The notes: generated from the sequence alone by a model not told the origin. Positions 14,087 through 23,647 are shown, counted from the first letter of the stretch. The stretch: 64,000 nucleotides of DNA from an uncultured Saprospiraceae bacterium (GCA_937980645.1 CALJPQ010000025.1:1-64000), one strand, 5' to 3'. Program-made: numbers and translations.

Positions 14087-17000
14087 TCACTTGATGATGA
14101 CCAGTTTTTCGAAGTTACTCTCTGCCGTGGCGGTCTGGCCGTTGAGGTCGGTACCGCGCACTTTGATGCGGTAGAGGTACACGCCGCGGGCCAGGGGGTC
14201 GTCGTAGTCGTCGCGGCCGTTCCAGGCGATATCGGTTACGCGGAAGCCGTTAGCTACGGCGGAGTGTTGCAGGGTTTTGACCAATTTGCCCGATACGGTG
14301 AAGATGCTGATTTGCACGTCAAGCAGTTGGCCGGCCAGGTTGTGTTCGAATTGGAAGAAGGTGTTGGTGCTGAAGGGATTGGGGTAGTTGAGCACGTGTG
14401 CTAAGGCGGCTTTGCCGTCTTCGGCCACGACGAATTCGGTGTAGCCTTCGCCGGGGTTGTTAGCGATGTCCCAGCCTTTGGCTCGGAGGGTGTGGCGTCC
14501 TGGGGTCAGGCCGCGCAGAGGGTACAGGGCCTGGCCTCGGCGGGCGTCGTCCTGGGCGCTTTCGTAGAAGTCGTTGAGCACGAGGGTTTCCAGCACGTTG
14601 TCGTCGAGCACGGCCGTCAGGTCGTGGCCCAGTCCGGCGCCGGTTACGTTCATGCCGTAGTCGTCGGTGCATTTGACCAACAGGATGGGGTTTCGGTTTG
14701 TGATGCCGCCCTGCACGAAGTCTTCGTTATTGAGAAACACCTGAATGATGGGCGGCGTGTCGTCTTTGAGGCCCTCGAAGGTGCCGCCGACGATGACGGC
14801 GGTGTCGGCTCCGGCGGCGTCGAAGGGGGTGCCGTTTTCGGCGTAGTAGCTGATTTTGCCATTGCCGAAGGCGTAGTTGATGTCTTTAGGGATGACGAAG
14901 TTGATGCTGAAGCGTCCGTCGCGGACGGTGGCGCTGCCGCGGAAGAGGATGCTGTTTTGCACTTCGAAGGGGAAGACGAAGCTGCCGGGGTCTTGCGCGA
15001 GGGTTCGGAGGGTGCGTTTTTTATCAAAGAGCGTTACGAAGACGCGGCCGTTGAAGTTGGCGATAAGGTTTGCGTTGAGGTCAGTGATTTCGCCCTCGAT
15101 GGTTACGGGCATGAGGGCACGCAGGGTGTCGGGCTGGTCGGGGTCGAACGGTTTACCGTTGATGCGGGTGGTGCGCACGCGGTAGTCTGGCAGGGCCAGG
15201 TACATGGCCGGGTCGCCCAAGAGGGTGAAGCGGCGTCCATTTTCCTGTACAGGGAAGGACAGTGCGTTTTTAGCTCTTCGCAAGACTTCGCCGATGGCGT
15301 AATAGCGCCCCTGAGCGTCGCGCTGGAAGATGACGTTCTGCACGGCATCGGTAAGGGCATTGTTGCCGTTGATGAACACGGAGCGCACGGTGGTGAAGAG
15401 GGCTACGGCGCCGGAGTTGGGTTTGAGCAGGGCCTGTTCGCCACCGGTAAGGATGGTGTAGTCGTCGAAGCCGCCAAAGGAGCAAGTTGCGGTGATGATG
15501 AGCGGGTAGCGGTGGGTGTTGTCCCAGCCGGCGATGTCGTTGTTGTCAATGACGCGTTCCTGCGCCCAGCCGCGCGGGCCGCCATGGCCGATGTACTGGG
15601 CAATGAGACACCCGCGGAAGATGTTGGCATTGATGGCGGCTTTGGCTCCCGGGATGCGCTTTTCGGAACTGGTGGCGATTTGCTGGTAGGCATCGAAATA
15701 CACCTTTTCTAAGTTAAACCAGGTTTCTGTCTGTGCCGCACGGGTAGCCAGCAGGTCTGCTTGTCGGATGTGGGCGTTAGAGTCTTCGTCGTCGGCCATG
15801 TAGAGCAGGCGCAAGCGCCAGTCGCCCAGGGTTTTGGGGTCGTTGTCGTACTCGATGATTTTCGTAACGATGGCCTGTGCTTCGGCAGGTGTGCGCGGAG
15901 TGATGCGCCCTACAGCGATGTCGAGGGCTCCTTTGAGGTCGCCGCCTTCGTTGTCGCTCAGCAGGCCGAAGTAGTCGTCGGAGGGGTAAGAGAAGATGGG
16001 GCTGAAGGACTGGAAGGTTTCAAACACCGGCACGAAATCCAGGTTGTCGGTGCTGTTGGTGATGTTGCGCGGGTCAAAGGAGGCGTCTCCGACCAGGAGC
16101 AAGTAGCGGAACTTGTTGGGCGAGCGCTGGTAAAGCATGCGCGCGAAGTCGCGGATGGCGGTGGGGTCTTTGGCGCCGGAGGAGAATTCGTTGTACAGCT
16201 GGTCAATGCGCACGGTGGCCACGTCCAGCCCACTGAAGGAGCGGCGGTGTTGGGCCAGCTGGTTGGCAGCCGCTTCGAAGTCAGGGTGATAGACGATGGC
16301 CATATCTAAGTTGGTCAGGCCGTGGATGTTCTGGTTTTCGATGCGTCCGATAGGGCGTTCGGGGCGGGGCAGGGAGGTGTTGTCGTAGAAGGCGATGAAG
16401 TTGCGCAGGATGCCCTGGGTTTCTGAGCCGAATTCGGCGATGCCGCCTGCCAGGGTGTATTGTTGGCGGCGCGGCACCTGACGGTCGGTAATCTCCCAAA
16501 TTTGAAGGCCGGTGTTTGCGCCACTCAGGCGAAAGCGGGCCGCCGGCTGGTTGAGCGTTTGCAGGTCGCGAAATTCCATCACCTGACCAGTCATAACTAA
16601 GCGGCGACGCGCCTGGATTTCGATATAATCCAGCCAGCCTTCACTGGGTACAGGGGCAGGCAGGTAGTTCACCCGCACGGTAAGGTTGTCGCCCGGCACT
16701 TGGAAAGAGCCTGCTATCAGCGCATCGCTGGCGTAATTCGCCTCGTTGTCGCTCACGAGTACGCCGCTGATACTGCCCGAGAAGGTAGAATTGCCTGCCG
16801 AGACCTGCACAGTTGTGTTGCTCTGGCTACGGCCGGCAAAGACGCAGGCTAAGCGCGCTAGCGAACCGACGACGGCATTTGAGAAGGTAAAAGTGTACGA
16901 GCGTTCGCGCGTCTGGAAGAAGTAGTCGCCAAACCAGCGTTTGCCCGAGCCTTGCGCCCAGGCGGCCTGGTGCAACAGGTTAACGCGGTCGTCTTCTATG

Positions 17001-17950
17001 CGCTGCACGTCGTCAAATTCTTCTGTTACAAACGTAGCTGCTGTGCTGGCCTGCTCCGAAATGCGCAAGCCGGAAGCATCGCCGATGACGATAAAGTAGT
17101 AGGCGAAGTTGTCGTACAGGTGGTGCGTGATGGTCAGATGGGGCAGGTTACTGGCGGGTCGGTGCGACCACGGCTGCGGCCCTACGGCGTAAAAGAGGAT
17201 GTAATCGCTGTTATCAAACTTGCCGTCGGCTTCGCCGGCTACGAAAATGGCATTTTCGATGAGGTCGTCGGGGCGTTCGGCGCCGGCCAGTTCGGGCAGC
17301 ATGGCGCCGCCATTGCCGTACAGGCGGATGCGACGCGGGTCTATGCTCTCTAAATTGGAAATGCCCAGTGAGTTGCGCAGGAAATTGAAATCTAAGCGAT
17401 AAACGCCGCTGCGGCTGACGCCGAATTTGTAAACGGTTCCGTTGCTGAGCACCGAGTTGAACGTGTTCGGCCCGCTGCGCGGGAGGGCTGGCGTCGGCTC
17501 CGGCGCTGAAATGCGTACCGTCAGCGCAAAGGAAACCACGCGCTCGAAGCCACTGCCTGCGCGACGAATGGGCACAAATTGCACCCAGCCGTAGTGCTGC
17601 TCGCGTTCCTGTACGGTTTCGGCCACAACCTGAAGCTCGTCGGTCAGGCGTTCCAGGTCGGGATGTGCTTTCAGCGAAATGGGTTCGTAGCGCACCGCGC
17701 TGACCTCCACCGTCAGGCGCGAACGACCACCGAGCGGAATGCGCTCAACGAAAAAGGGCAGCGTCGGAGCAGCGTCGGTGTGGTATGCTCCCTCAAACGA
17801 CCATTGTTCCCAGATACTGCCGTCCGGGCGCTCGATGCGACGCGGTTCCGGCTCCCAGTTCAGTGTGCGCTCTAAGCGTACAACACTTTGGCTCCACAGG
17901 GCCAGCGAACAAAACCACAGCAAGATAGCCAGCCGAAACTTCATCTTCAT
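14087..17950 (-). CDS. porU: Type IX secretion system sortase PorU (C25 gingipain-like peptidase)
   Basis: Cell-surface peptidase that removes the C-terminal signal of type IX cargo and links it to anionic LPS. Of 1287 residues: signal peptide about 1-22 (ending LALWSQS), an N-terminal beta-rich region, then the C25 peptidase domain (about 540-910). The catalytic pair is His789 in YIGHGGPRG and Cys823 in ITATCSFGG. A C-terminal beta domain follows, with the type A sorting signature LNYPNPFSTNT near 1195 and the closing GVYLYRIKVRG. The length fits PorU. It starts a three-gene operon. Confidence 0.92.
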   Translation of the reverse strand: MKMKFRLAILLWFCSLALWSQSVVRLERTLNWEPEPRRIERPDGSIWEQWSFEGAYHTDAAPTLPFFVERIPLGGRSRLTVEVSAVRYEPISLKAHPDLERLTDELQVVAETVQEREQHYGWVQFVPIRRAGSGFERVVSFALTVRISAPEPTPALPRSGPNTFNSVLSNGTVYKFGVSRSGVYRLDFNFLRNSLGISNLESIDPRRIRLYGNGGAMLPELAGAERPDDLIENAIFVAGEADGKFDNSDYILFYAVGPQPWSHRPASNLPHLTITHHLYDNFAYYFIVIGDASGLRISEQASTAATFVTEEFDDVQRIEDDRVNLLHQAAWAQGSGKRWFGDYFFQTRERSYTFTFSNAVVGSLARLACVFAGRSQSNTTVQVSAGNSTFSGSISGVLVSDNEANYASDALIAGSFQVPGDNLTVRVNYLPAPVPSEGWLDYIEIQARRRLVMTGQVMEFRDLQTLNQPAARFRLSGANTGLQIWEITDRQVPRRQQYTLAGGIAEFGSETQGILRNFIAFYDNTSLPRPERPIGRIENQNIHGLTNLDMAIVYHPDFEAAANQLAQHRRSFSGLDVATVRIDQLYNEFSSGAKDPTAIRDFARMLYQRSPNKFRYLLLVGDASFDPRNITNSTDNLDFVPVFETFQSFSPIFSYPSDDYFGLLSDNEGGDLKGALDIAVGRITPRTPAEAQAIVTKIIEYDNDPKTLGDWRLRLLYMADDEDSNAHIRQADLLATRAAQTETWFNLEKVYFDAYQQIATSSEKRIPGAKAAINANIFRGCLIAQYIGHGGPRGWAQERVIDNNDIAGWDNTHRYPLIITATCSFGGFDDYTILTGGEQALLKPNSGAVALFTTVRSVFINGNNALTDAVQNVIFQRDAQGRYYAIGEVLRRAKNALSFPVQENGRRFTLLGDPAMYLALPDYRVRTTRINGKPFDPDQPDTLRALMPVTIEGEITDLNANLIANFNGRVFVTLFDKKRTLRTLAQDPGSFVFPFEVQNSILFRGSATVRDGRFSINFVIPKDINYAFGNGKISYYAENGTPFDAAGADTAVIVGGTFEGLKDDTPPIIQVFLNNEDFVQGGITNRNPILLVKCTDDYGMNVTGAGLGHDLTAVLDDNVLETLVLNDFYESAQDDARRGQALYPLRGLTPGRHTLRAKGWDIANNPGEGYTEFVVAEDGKAALAHVLNYPNPFSTNTFFQFEHNLAGQLLDVQISIFTVSGKLVKTLQHSAVANGFRVTDIAWNGRDDYDDPLARGVYLYRIKVRGTDLNGQTATAESNFEKLVIIK

Positions 17951-18219
17951 AAACAGTCATTTTTTGTAAAAAACCGAAAGAGCGCTCCCGCGCAACTACG
18001 CCCTCGTTGGCGCAATCTGGCCCGTAAGGCGTTGCCTTTATCGGCAAAATTCCCTCGCTGTCTTCTAACGACCAACGCCGGACGCGCGTCCACTGCGCTT
18101 TTGCTCCCGGCCGACAAAAAAACGAGGCGTCGCGTTCAGATTGGCAAAACGCACCACCGAAGTTGCAGGTTTGCAAATATCCACCTTTGCAGGAAGAAAA
18201 AACGAAACAAACACCCGCC

Positions 18220-19350
18220 ATGCCGCCCGAGCATCTGCCAGTTGCACTGCTGTTATTGGCTACGGCCATTCAGCTGGCTCTGTGGGCGGGAGTCTATGCC
18301 CGCCTGGCCTTTCATCGTCCAACGTCTGCGGCCCCGCTCGACGACAGCGTCCTGCCGGCCCTGTCGGTACTGGTCTGCGCGCGCAACGAGGCCGAAAACC
18401 TGCGGCGCCATCTGCCTGCCGTCCTAGAGCAGGACTACCCGCACTTCGAGGTGGTGGTGGCCGACGATGACTCGTCCGACGCCACGCCACAAGTGCTGAA
18501 GGGGCTGGAAGCCCGATACCCGCATTTGCGCACGGTACGCCTGTCGCCCAAGACTTCAGCGGGCAAAAAGGCCGCCCTGAGCGCTGCCATTGCTGAGGCT
18601 CGACACGAATGGCTGGTCTTCACCGACGCCGATTGCCGGCCCGCCTCACCGAAGTGGTTGCGCCACATGGCCCGGCACATACTGCCCAGCAATGGCCATG
18701 CGCCGGAGATCGTGTTGGGCTATGGCCCTCTCACACCTGCGTTAGGCATGCTCAACCGCTGGGCACGCTTCGAGACGGTCTACACCGCCCTTCAGTACGG
18801 GGGCTTCGCGCTAGCGGGGCAACCGTACATGGGCGTAGGGCGCAACCTGGCCTGGCAGAAGCCTCTTTTCGCCCGAGCAGCCGGTTTTTCGGCACATGCC
18901 GACCTGGCTTCGGGCGACGATGACCTGCTGGTCAACGCCGTTGCCAATCGCCACAACGCGGTGCTGTGTTTCGAGACGGAAGCCTTCGCCTACTCATCTA
19001 CCCCGCCTACCTGGGCTGCCTGGATGCGCCAGAAGCGCCGGCACCTGAGCGCGGGCGTCCGGTACCGCACACTACATCGGGTGCTCTTGTCTGCTGCTGC
19101 CGGCTCGCATGTGCTGCATTATGCGATGCTCGGCATTGCGGTTCTGCCAGGTGCTTTCTGGCCCGCGCTCACCTGCTGGGCCGTTCGCATGGCCCTGGCT
19201 GCAGCAGTGTTTGCTCGTGTAGCCCGGCGTTTAAAGGAGGGCGATTTATGGCCGTGGTTTCCCATGCTGGATGCCGGCATGGCGCTTTATTGGGGGGTGT
19301 TTACGCCATTCGCCCTTCTTTTCCGTCATCGGCAAAAACGCTGGCGTTAA
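18220..19350 (+). CDS. Glycosyltransferase family 2, membrane-associated
   Basis: Inverting GT-A transferase that would move a sugar from a nucleotide donor at the inner-membrane face. 376 residues. One N-terminal TM (about 5-26); GT-A core with SVLVCARNEAENL (about 46-58) and VVADDDSSD. The metal-binding FTDADCRP is near 135, an acidic SGDDDLL near 232, and QKRRH (QxxRW-like) near 276. Two or three TM helices lie at about 295-370. The start at ATG 18220 is preferred over an upstream frame that lies in the promoter area. Its last 50 bases overlap the next, convergent glycosyltransferase gene. Confidence 0.85.
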   Translation: MPPEHLPVALLLLATAIQLALWAGVYARLAFHRPTSAAPLDDSVLPALSVLVCARNEAENLRRHLPAVLEQDYPHFEVVVADDDSSDATPQVLKGLEARYPHLRTVRLSPKTSAGKKAALSAAIAEARHEWLVFTDADCRPASPKWLRHMARHILPSNGHAPEIVLGYGPLTPALGMLNRWARFETVYTALQYGGFALAGQPYMGVGRNLAWQKPLFARAAGFSAHADLASGDDDLLVNAVANRHNAVLCFETEAFAYSSTPPTWAAWMRQKRRHLSAGVRYRTLHRVLLSAAAGSHVLHYAMLGIAVLPGAFWPALTCWAVRMALAAAVFARVARRLKEGDLWPWFPMLDAGMALYWGVFTPFALLFRHRQKRWR

Positions 19351-20128
19351 GCCCTCGTTTTGCCCCTTTTCCCCTTAGCAGCACGGGCCAGAACTGTGGG
19401 ATTTTGCGCAGCGGTTTGAGCCACAGGGTGAGGGGGCTGGGGGTAAGGTGATTCATTTGCCAGGCCAGGCGGTCTTCGCAGTTGGCGCGCCAGCGCTGGC
19501 GGAGCGAGGCGTTGCTCATACCACCCGTGCGCATACGGACGAGTACGCGAGGCAGGTAGCTCGCCGAAAGGCGGTGTTTGTATAAAAAACGAAGCATTAG
19601 CTCATAGTCTGCTGATAGGCGCAACCGAGTGTCGTAGCCGCCCAATGCTTCGTAATGCTTTTTATAGGTGAAAAACGTGGGATGGGGTGGCATCCAGCCG
19701 GAGCGGAAGCGCTCGGGTCGAAACGGGCCGGCATGCCAGTGGCGCACGATGCGCTCGGGGCGGTCGCGGCGCACGTACTGGAGGTCGGCGTAGCAGGCGT
19801 CGGCGTCGGTTTGCAGCAGGGTATCTACCATCCACCGTACGGCGTCCGGCGAGGCGTAGGCGTCGTCAGCATTGAGTAGGCCGATGATGTCGCCCTGGGC
19901 CAGTGCAATGCCTTTGTTCATGGCGTCGTAGGCGCCCTGGTCGGGCTCGCTCACGACCTGCGCCACATGTCGGAAGGAGCGGGCGATGTCGGCGGTGCTG
20001 TCGGTAGAGGCGCCGTCCACTACGATATGCTCCACGTGTGGGTAGGTCTGCTGTCGGACGCTTTCCAGCGTATCGCGAATAGTTTCGGCGCTATTGTAAG
20101 CCACGGTGATGATGGAAACGGTAAGCAC
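19301..20128 (-). CDS. Glycosyltransferase family 2 (WcaA/PgaA-type, soluble)
   Basis: 275-residue GT-A protein: SIITVAYNSAETI (4-16), HIVVDGASTDST (about 37-48), EPDQGAYDAMNKGIALAQGD (62-81) and the donor-site GLLNADDAY (about 84-92). No TM. A GTG at 20128 is proposed as start: it is the first start codon after a perfect -7 box at 20145-20152, and no ATG lies between the box and the GT core. The C-terminus overlaps the neighbouring gene tail-to-tail by 50 bases. The acceptor is unknown; a role in surface polysaccharide is likely. Confidence 0.82.
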   Translation of the reverse strand: MLTVSIITVAYNSAETIRDTLESVRQQTYPHVEHIVVDGASTDSTADIARSFRHVAQVVSEPDQGAYDAMNKGIALAQGDIIGLLNADDAYASPDAVRWMVDTLLQTDADACYADLQYVRRDRPERIVRHWHAGPFRPERFRSGWMPPHPTFFTYKKHYEALGGYDTRLRLSADYELMLRFLYKHRLSASYLPRVLVRMRTGGMSNASLRQRWRANCEDRLAWQMNHLTPSPLTLWLKPLRKIPQFWPVLLRGKGAKRGLNASVFADDGKEGRMA

Positions 20129-20144
20129 AAGCGTTTTTTGGGGC

Positions 20145-20152
20145 CAAAGGTA
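20145..20152 (-). promoter_or_regulatory. -7 promoter box (TACCTTTG) for the minus-strand glycosyltransferase
   Basis: Perfect TAnnTTTG on the minus strand, 16 bases before the GTG start. It lies back-to-back with the guaA box 33 bases away. Confidence 0.55.
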
Positions 20153-20184
20153 AAGGCCCCTCGATGCAGGGATGGGGCTTTCCC

Positions 20185-20192
20185 TACCTTTG
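20185..20192 (+). promoter_or_regulatory. -7 promoter box (TACCTTTG) for guaA
   Basis: Perfect TAnnTTTG ending 9 bases before the guaA ATG, which would make the message nearly leaderless. No -33 TTG at standard spacing. Confidence 0.55.
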
Positions 20193-20201
20193 CTGGCAAT
20201 T

Positions 20202-21740
20202 ATGGAAAAGATTGTCATCCTTGACTTTGGCTCGCAATACACACAGCTCATCGCACGCCGCATCCGCGAGCTGTCGGTGTACTGCGAGATTGTGCCCTAC
20301 CACCAGATACCCGAACTGACGCCTGATGTGCGCGGCATTGTGCTGTCGGGCAGTCCTTTCTCGGTCAAACAGCCCGATGCACCGCGCATTCCGCTGGAAC
20401 GTCTCGTGGGCCAGCGCCCCATCTTGGGCATTTGCTATGGGGCCCAGCTCATCGCCGACCATTACGGTGGCACGGTAGCGCGCTCCGAAACGCGCGAATA
20501 CGGCAAGGCGACGCTGGTGCTCCACGACCCTTCTGACCCGCTCTTAGCCGGCATTTCACCTCATTCGCAGGTGTGGATGAGCCATGCCGACACCATCTTT
20601 CGCCTGCCGCCCGGCTTCCGAGCCTTGGCCGGCACGGAGAGCATTGTCGTGGCCGCCTATCGCGCCGAAGAAAGCTTTAGCCCCACACCGGTGTACGGTA
20701 TTCAGTTCCACCCTGAAGTGTATCACACCGTAGAAGGCACGGTTTTTCTCAAAAACTTCGTCCTCGACATTTGTGGCTGCCAGGCCGATTGGACGCCGGC
20801 GCATTACATTGAGGAAACGGTATCGAGCCTGCGCCAGCAAATCGGGCAGGACAAAGTCCTCATGGCGCTTTCGGGTGGTGTGGACTCTACCGTAGCCGCC
20901 ACACTGCTGTACCGCGCTATCGGCGACCGGCTGTTTTGCTTTTTTGTGGACAACGGCTTGCTGCGCAAAGGCGAGTTTGAGACCGTCCTGCACACTTACC
21001 AGCAAATGGGCCTCAACGTGGAAGGCGTGGACGCCAAAGCGCGCTTTTACGCGGCCCTGCGCGGCGTGAGCGACCCGGAAGCCAAGCGCAAAATCATCGG
21101 CCGCCTGTTCATTGAAATTTTCGAGGAGGAAGCCCGCGCCCATGCAGATTGCCATTGGCTGGGGCAAGGCACCATTTATCCGGATGTCATTGAGTCGGTC
21201 AGTGTGCATGGGCCTTCGGTTACCATTAAAAGCCACCACAATGTGGGGGGGCTGCCGGAGAAATTCAACCTGAAAATTGTGGAGCCGTTACGCATGCTGT
21301 TCAAAGATGAAGTGCGACGCGTCGGGCGCGAGTTGGGCATCCCGCCAGAAATTTTAAACCGCCATCCCTTCCCGGGACCTGGATTGGGCATCCGCATCCT
21401 GGGCGACATCACGCCCGAAAAGGTGCAGCTGCTGCAGGAGGCCGACGCCATCTACATCGAAAAACTCAAGGAATACGGCCTCTACGATCAGGTGTGGCAG
21501 GCCGGTGCCATCCTGTTGCCCATCCAATCGGTGGGCGTCATGGGCGACGAGCGCACCTACGAGCGCACCATTGTCCTGAGGGCCGTCAACAGCACCGACG
21601 GTATGACCGCCGAATGGAGCCGACTGCCCTACGATTTTCTGGCCGACGTGTCAAGTACCATTGTCAACCGCGTCAAGGGCATTAACCGCGTCGTTTATGA
21701 CATCAGTACCAAACCGCCGGCCACGATTGAGTGGGAATGA
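20202..21740 (+). CDS. guaA: GMP synthase (glutamine-hydrolysing)
   Basis: Converts XMP to GMP with ATP and glutamine in the cytoplasm. 512 residues, normal length. The class I amidotransferase is at the N-terminus, with nucleophile Cys78 in LGICYGAQL and His/Glu in [10 protein letters not shown]. The ATP-pyrophosphatase P-loop LSGGVDST is near 228. The C-terminal dimerisation domain has [12 protein letters not shown] and ends [12 protein letters not shown] 20202 gives the canonical start [20 protein letters not shown]. Confidence 0.98.
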   Translation: MEKIVILDFGSQYTQLIARRIRELSVYCEIVPYHQIPELTPDVRGIVLSGSPFSVKQPDAPRIPLERLVGQRPILGICYGAQLIADHYGGTVARSETREYGKATLVLHDPSDPLLAGISPHSQVWMSHADTIFRLPPGFRALAGTESIVVAAYRAEESFSPTPVYGIQFHPEVYHTVEGTVFLKNFVLDICGCQADWTPAHYIEETVSSLRQQIGQDKVLMALSGGVDSTVAATLLYRAIGDRLFCFFVDNGLLRKGEFETVLHTYQQMGLNVEGVDAKARFYAALRGVSDPEAKRKIIGRLFIEIFEEEARAHADCHWLGQGTIYPDVIESVSVHGPSVTIKSHHNVGGLPEKFNLKIVEPLRMLFKDEVRRVGRELGIPPEILNRHPFPGPGLGIRILGDITPEKVQLLQEADAIYIEKLKEYGLYDQVWQAGAILLPIQSVGVMGDERTYERTIVLRAVNSTDGMTAEWSRLPYDFLADVSSTIVNRVKGINRVVYDISTKPPATIEWE

Positions 21741-21829
21741 AAAGCGAAAACGGAAAACGAACCTTCTGTTTTCCAGCGTTTTGAGGTGAGGCCGCGCATT
21801 TTTCGCTCCTGATTTTTAATTCCTCATCC

Positions 21830-22333
21830 ATGCGATTGTTTTTTCTGCTATTGACGCTCTTCTGGCTGGCCCACACGGGCTGCTATTCGCTCAAGGGCAT
21901 TTCGATTGACCCAAAGGTAAAAACCTTCTTCGTGCAGAACATCGAGAACGCGGCGGCGAATGCTCCGCCGACACTGGCCGTGGACTTCACGGAGCGGCTG
22001 AAGGACAAAATCCGCACGGAGACGCCACTGCGCCTGGTCAACGATGCGCCGGACGCCGAGTTTAGCGGTCGTATTACGGACTTTCGCGTGGTGCCTGTGG
22101 CGCCCAAACCTGGCGAGACCGTTTCGCTCAACCGACTGGAAATCCGCCTGCAATTGCTGTACATCGTCAATGTCGAAGGCGCTGAAGGCGCCTGGCCTGC
22201 CGAGCGCACTTTCAGCCATTTTGCCGAATTTGGCGCCGACCAGGACTTGCTGAGCATCCAGGACGCTCTCATCCGACAGATTTTTGACCAGCTGCTGGAA
22301 GACGTATTCAACGCCGCCTTCAACAACTGGTGA
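21830..22333 (+). CDS. lptE: LptE family lipoprotein (LPS assembly)
   Basis: Outer-membrane lipoprotein expected to plug LptD and deliver lipopolysaccharide to the surface. 167 residues with signal peptide and lipobox (HTGC, Cys18). The mature part has YSLKGISIDPKVKTFFVQNI, the typical opening of the Bacteroidota LptE family, and an alpha/beta fold ending in a helix that contains QIFDQLLEDVF. It is followed immediately by an unknown gene and secG, an arrangement common in the phylum. Confidence 0.85.
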   Translation: MRLFFLLLTLFWLAHTGCYSLKGISIDPKVKTFFVQNIENAAANAPPTLAVDFTERLKDKIRTETPLRLVNDAPDAEFSGRITDFRVVPVAPKPGETVSLNRLEIRLQLLYIVNVEGAEGAWPAERTFSHFAEFGADQDLLSIQDALIRQIFDQLLEDVFNAAFNNW

Positions 22334-22353
22334 GGCCAAACCGCCGCATTGTC

Positions 22354-23199
22354 ATGACGCACGAACGTTTTCAACAATTCTTACAAAGCCCGGAATTGCT
22401 GTCGGCCATTCCTTACGAAGAGCTGAAGACATTGGCACTGACGTATCCGTATGCAGCCAACCTGCAGGTGCTGTTGCTGCTCAAGTCGGCCCAAGAGCAG
22501 CACCCCGACGAAGAACGCAATCGGGCAACAGCAGCCGCCTATAGCCTCGATCGCAAACGGCTCTTTTGCCTGCTGACCGAACGGGCTATTGTGCCATTGC
22601 CAGCTTTGGAAATGGAAGTGTTGGAACTAAAGCCCCTCAGCGCCTTGCCCGCCCGCGAAGCGCGCACCGAAGTGCCCACGGCCGACAGGGAGATGCCGCC
22701 CGCTACCGAGCCACAACGGACAGACCTCAGCGAAGCGATCGCCAAAGAGGAGCCATTGCCACAAGTGAATATCGCGGTAGAAGTAGCACCTGAGGTTGAG
22801 GTATCGCCCATACATCCGGCGGTTGGCGACGAAACCGCTGTGCCCTCGCTCAGCGATGAGCCTCAACGCTTTGCCACCTTTGCTGAATGGGCCAATCACT
22901 TCAACCCCGTACTGCTGACCCGCACAGCGCCTGCTGCGCTACCGACACCCGCGCCTGTAGCTGCGGCCTCAGCCCCAGGGAGAGAAACACCTGAGAAAAC
23001 GCCCGGCATTGCCCAGCAATTGGCCCAGAAAAGCGTCAGCGAAAACCCGGACATTGCCTCCGAAACGCTGGCTCGCCTGTATGCCCAGCAGGGCTATCGC
23101 GAAAAAGCCATCGAAATGTATCGGCGCCTGATGGTATTGCATCCCGAAAAAAGCGCGTTCTTTGCGGCCCAAATTGAAGTTTTGACTAAACACACGTAA
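22354..23199 (+). CDS. Conserved Bacteroidota protein of unknown function between lptE and secG (TPR-like C-terminus)
   Basis: 281 residues, no catalytic motif seen. Three parts: an N-terminal helical domain (about 1-85; FQQFLQSPELLSAIPYEEL, YPYAANLQVLLLLKSA), a long acidic and Pro/Ala-rich linker (about 90-225), and a C-terminal TPR-like helix pair (about 240-275; SETLARLYAQQGYREKAIEM). No signal peptide, so cytoplasmic. A GTG at 22330 that overlaps the lptE stop as GTGA is an alternative start. It lies 4 bases before secG. A scaffolding role is a guess. Confidence 0.72.
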   Translation: MTHERFQQFLQSPELLSAIPYEELKTLALTYPYAANLQVLLLLKSAQEQHPDEERNRATAAAYSLDRKRLFCLLTERAIVPLPALEMEVLELKPLSALPAREARTEVPTADREMPPATEPQRTDLSEAIAKEEPLPQVNIAVEVAPEVEVSPIHPAVGDETAVPSLSDEPQRFATFAEWANHFNPVLLTRTAPAALPTPAPVAAASAPGRETPEKTPGIAQQLAQKSVSENPDIASETLARLYAQQGYREKAIEMYRRLMVLHPEKSAFFAAQIEVLTKHT

Positions 23200-23203
23200 A
23201 AAA

Positions 23204-23473
23204 ATGTTAGCAACACTGACGGTATTGATTGCTCTGGTGAGCGTGCTGCTGATGGCGGCCATTCTCATCCAAAACCCTAAGGGCGGCGGCATTGACCCCA
23301 CCTTAGGTGGTCAGGCGCAGCAACTGTTTGGCGCCGCTCGCTCGACGGAATTTATCGAAAAAGCCACGTGGGTGCTCGCCGGCGCGCTGGCGGTGCTGTG
23401 CATCGTGGCTGTGCTCGTCGTAGGCTCGGGCGGCTCGGGGGTAGAGACCATTCCGTTGCAAAGCGGCGGCTAA
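23204..23473 (+). CDS. secG: Preprotein translocase subunit SecG
   Basis: Non-essential partner of SecYE. 89 residues with two TM helices (about 1-20 and 53-75) and the family motif IQNPKGGGID...LGGQAQQLFGA in the connecting loop. It closes the lptE operon and is followed by a strong terminator. Confidence 0.92.
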   Translation: MLATLTVLIALVSVLLMAAILIQNPKGGGIDPTLGGQAQQLFGAARSTEFIEKATWVLAGALAVLCIVAVLVVGSGGSGVETIPLQSGG

Positions 23474-23490
23474 GGCCGTTGGCAGGGCTT

Positions 23491-23544
23491 AAAACGCGCA
23501 AGCCCTTCCTGTTGCACATGCAGCGGGAAGGGCTTGCGCGTTTT
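23491..23544 (+). terminator. Terminator after secG
   Basis: Nineteen-base arms starting AAAACGCGCAAGCCCTTCC at 23491 and their complement ending GCGCGTTTT at 23544. The T-run is part of the stem base. Confidence 0.8.
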
Positions 23545-23608
23545 CGGGGCACACCGCGAAATACCAGGCAAAAAATTAACACAGGCTTAACGCGAAACGA
23601 TTGCGCAT

Positions 23609-23616
23609 TACTTTTG
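23609..23616 (+). promoter_or_regulatory. -7 promoter box (TACTTTTG) for the susC operon
   Basis: TAnnTTTG match 32 bases before the susC ATG. A TTG-like -33 is not evident. Confidence 0.45.
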
Positions 23617-23647
23617 CCTCGCATTTCTAATCAAATCCGTTATTTGT

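Noticed and set aside
14492-15712. Open frame of 406 codons on the plus strand
   Set aside because: It is antisense to porU, which has clear catalytic and sorting motifs. The Gly/Val/Ala/Glu-rich translation is a typical shadow of GC-rich coding DNA.
21745-21782. Terminator after guaA
   Set aside because: GGAAAAC/GTTTTCC arms are short and AT-rich and no T-run follows; too weak to annotate.
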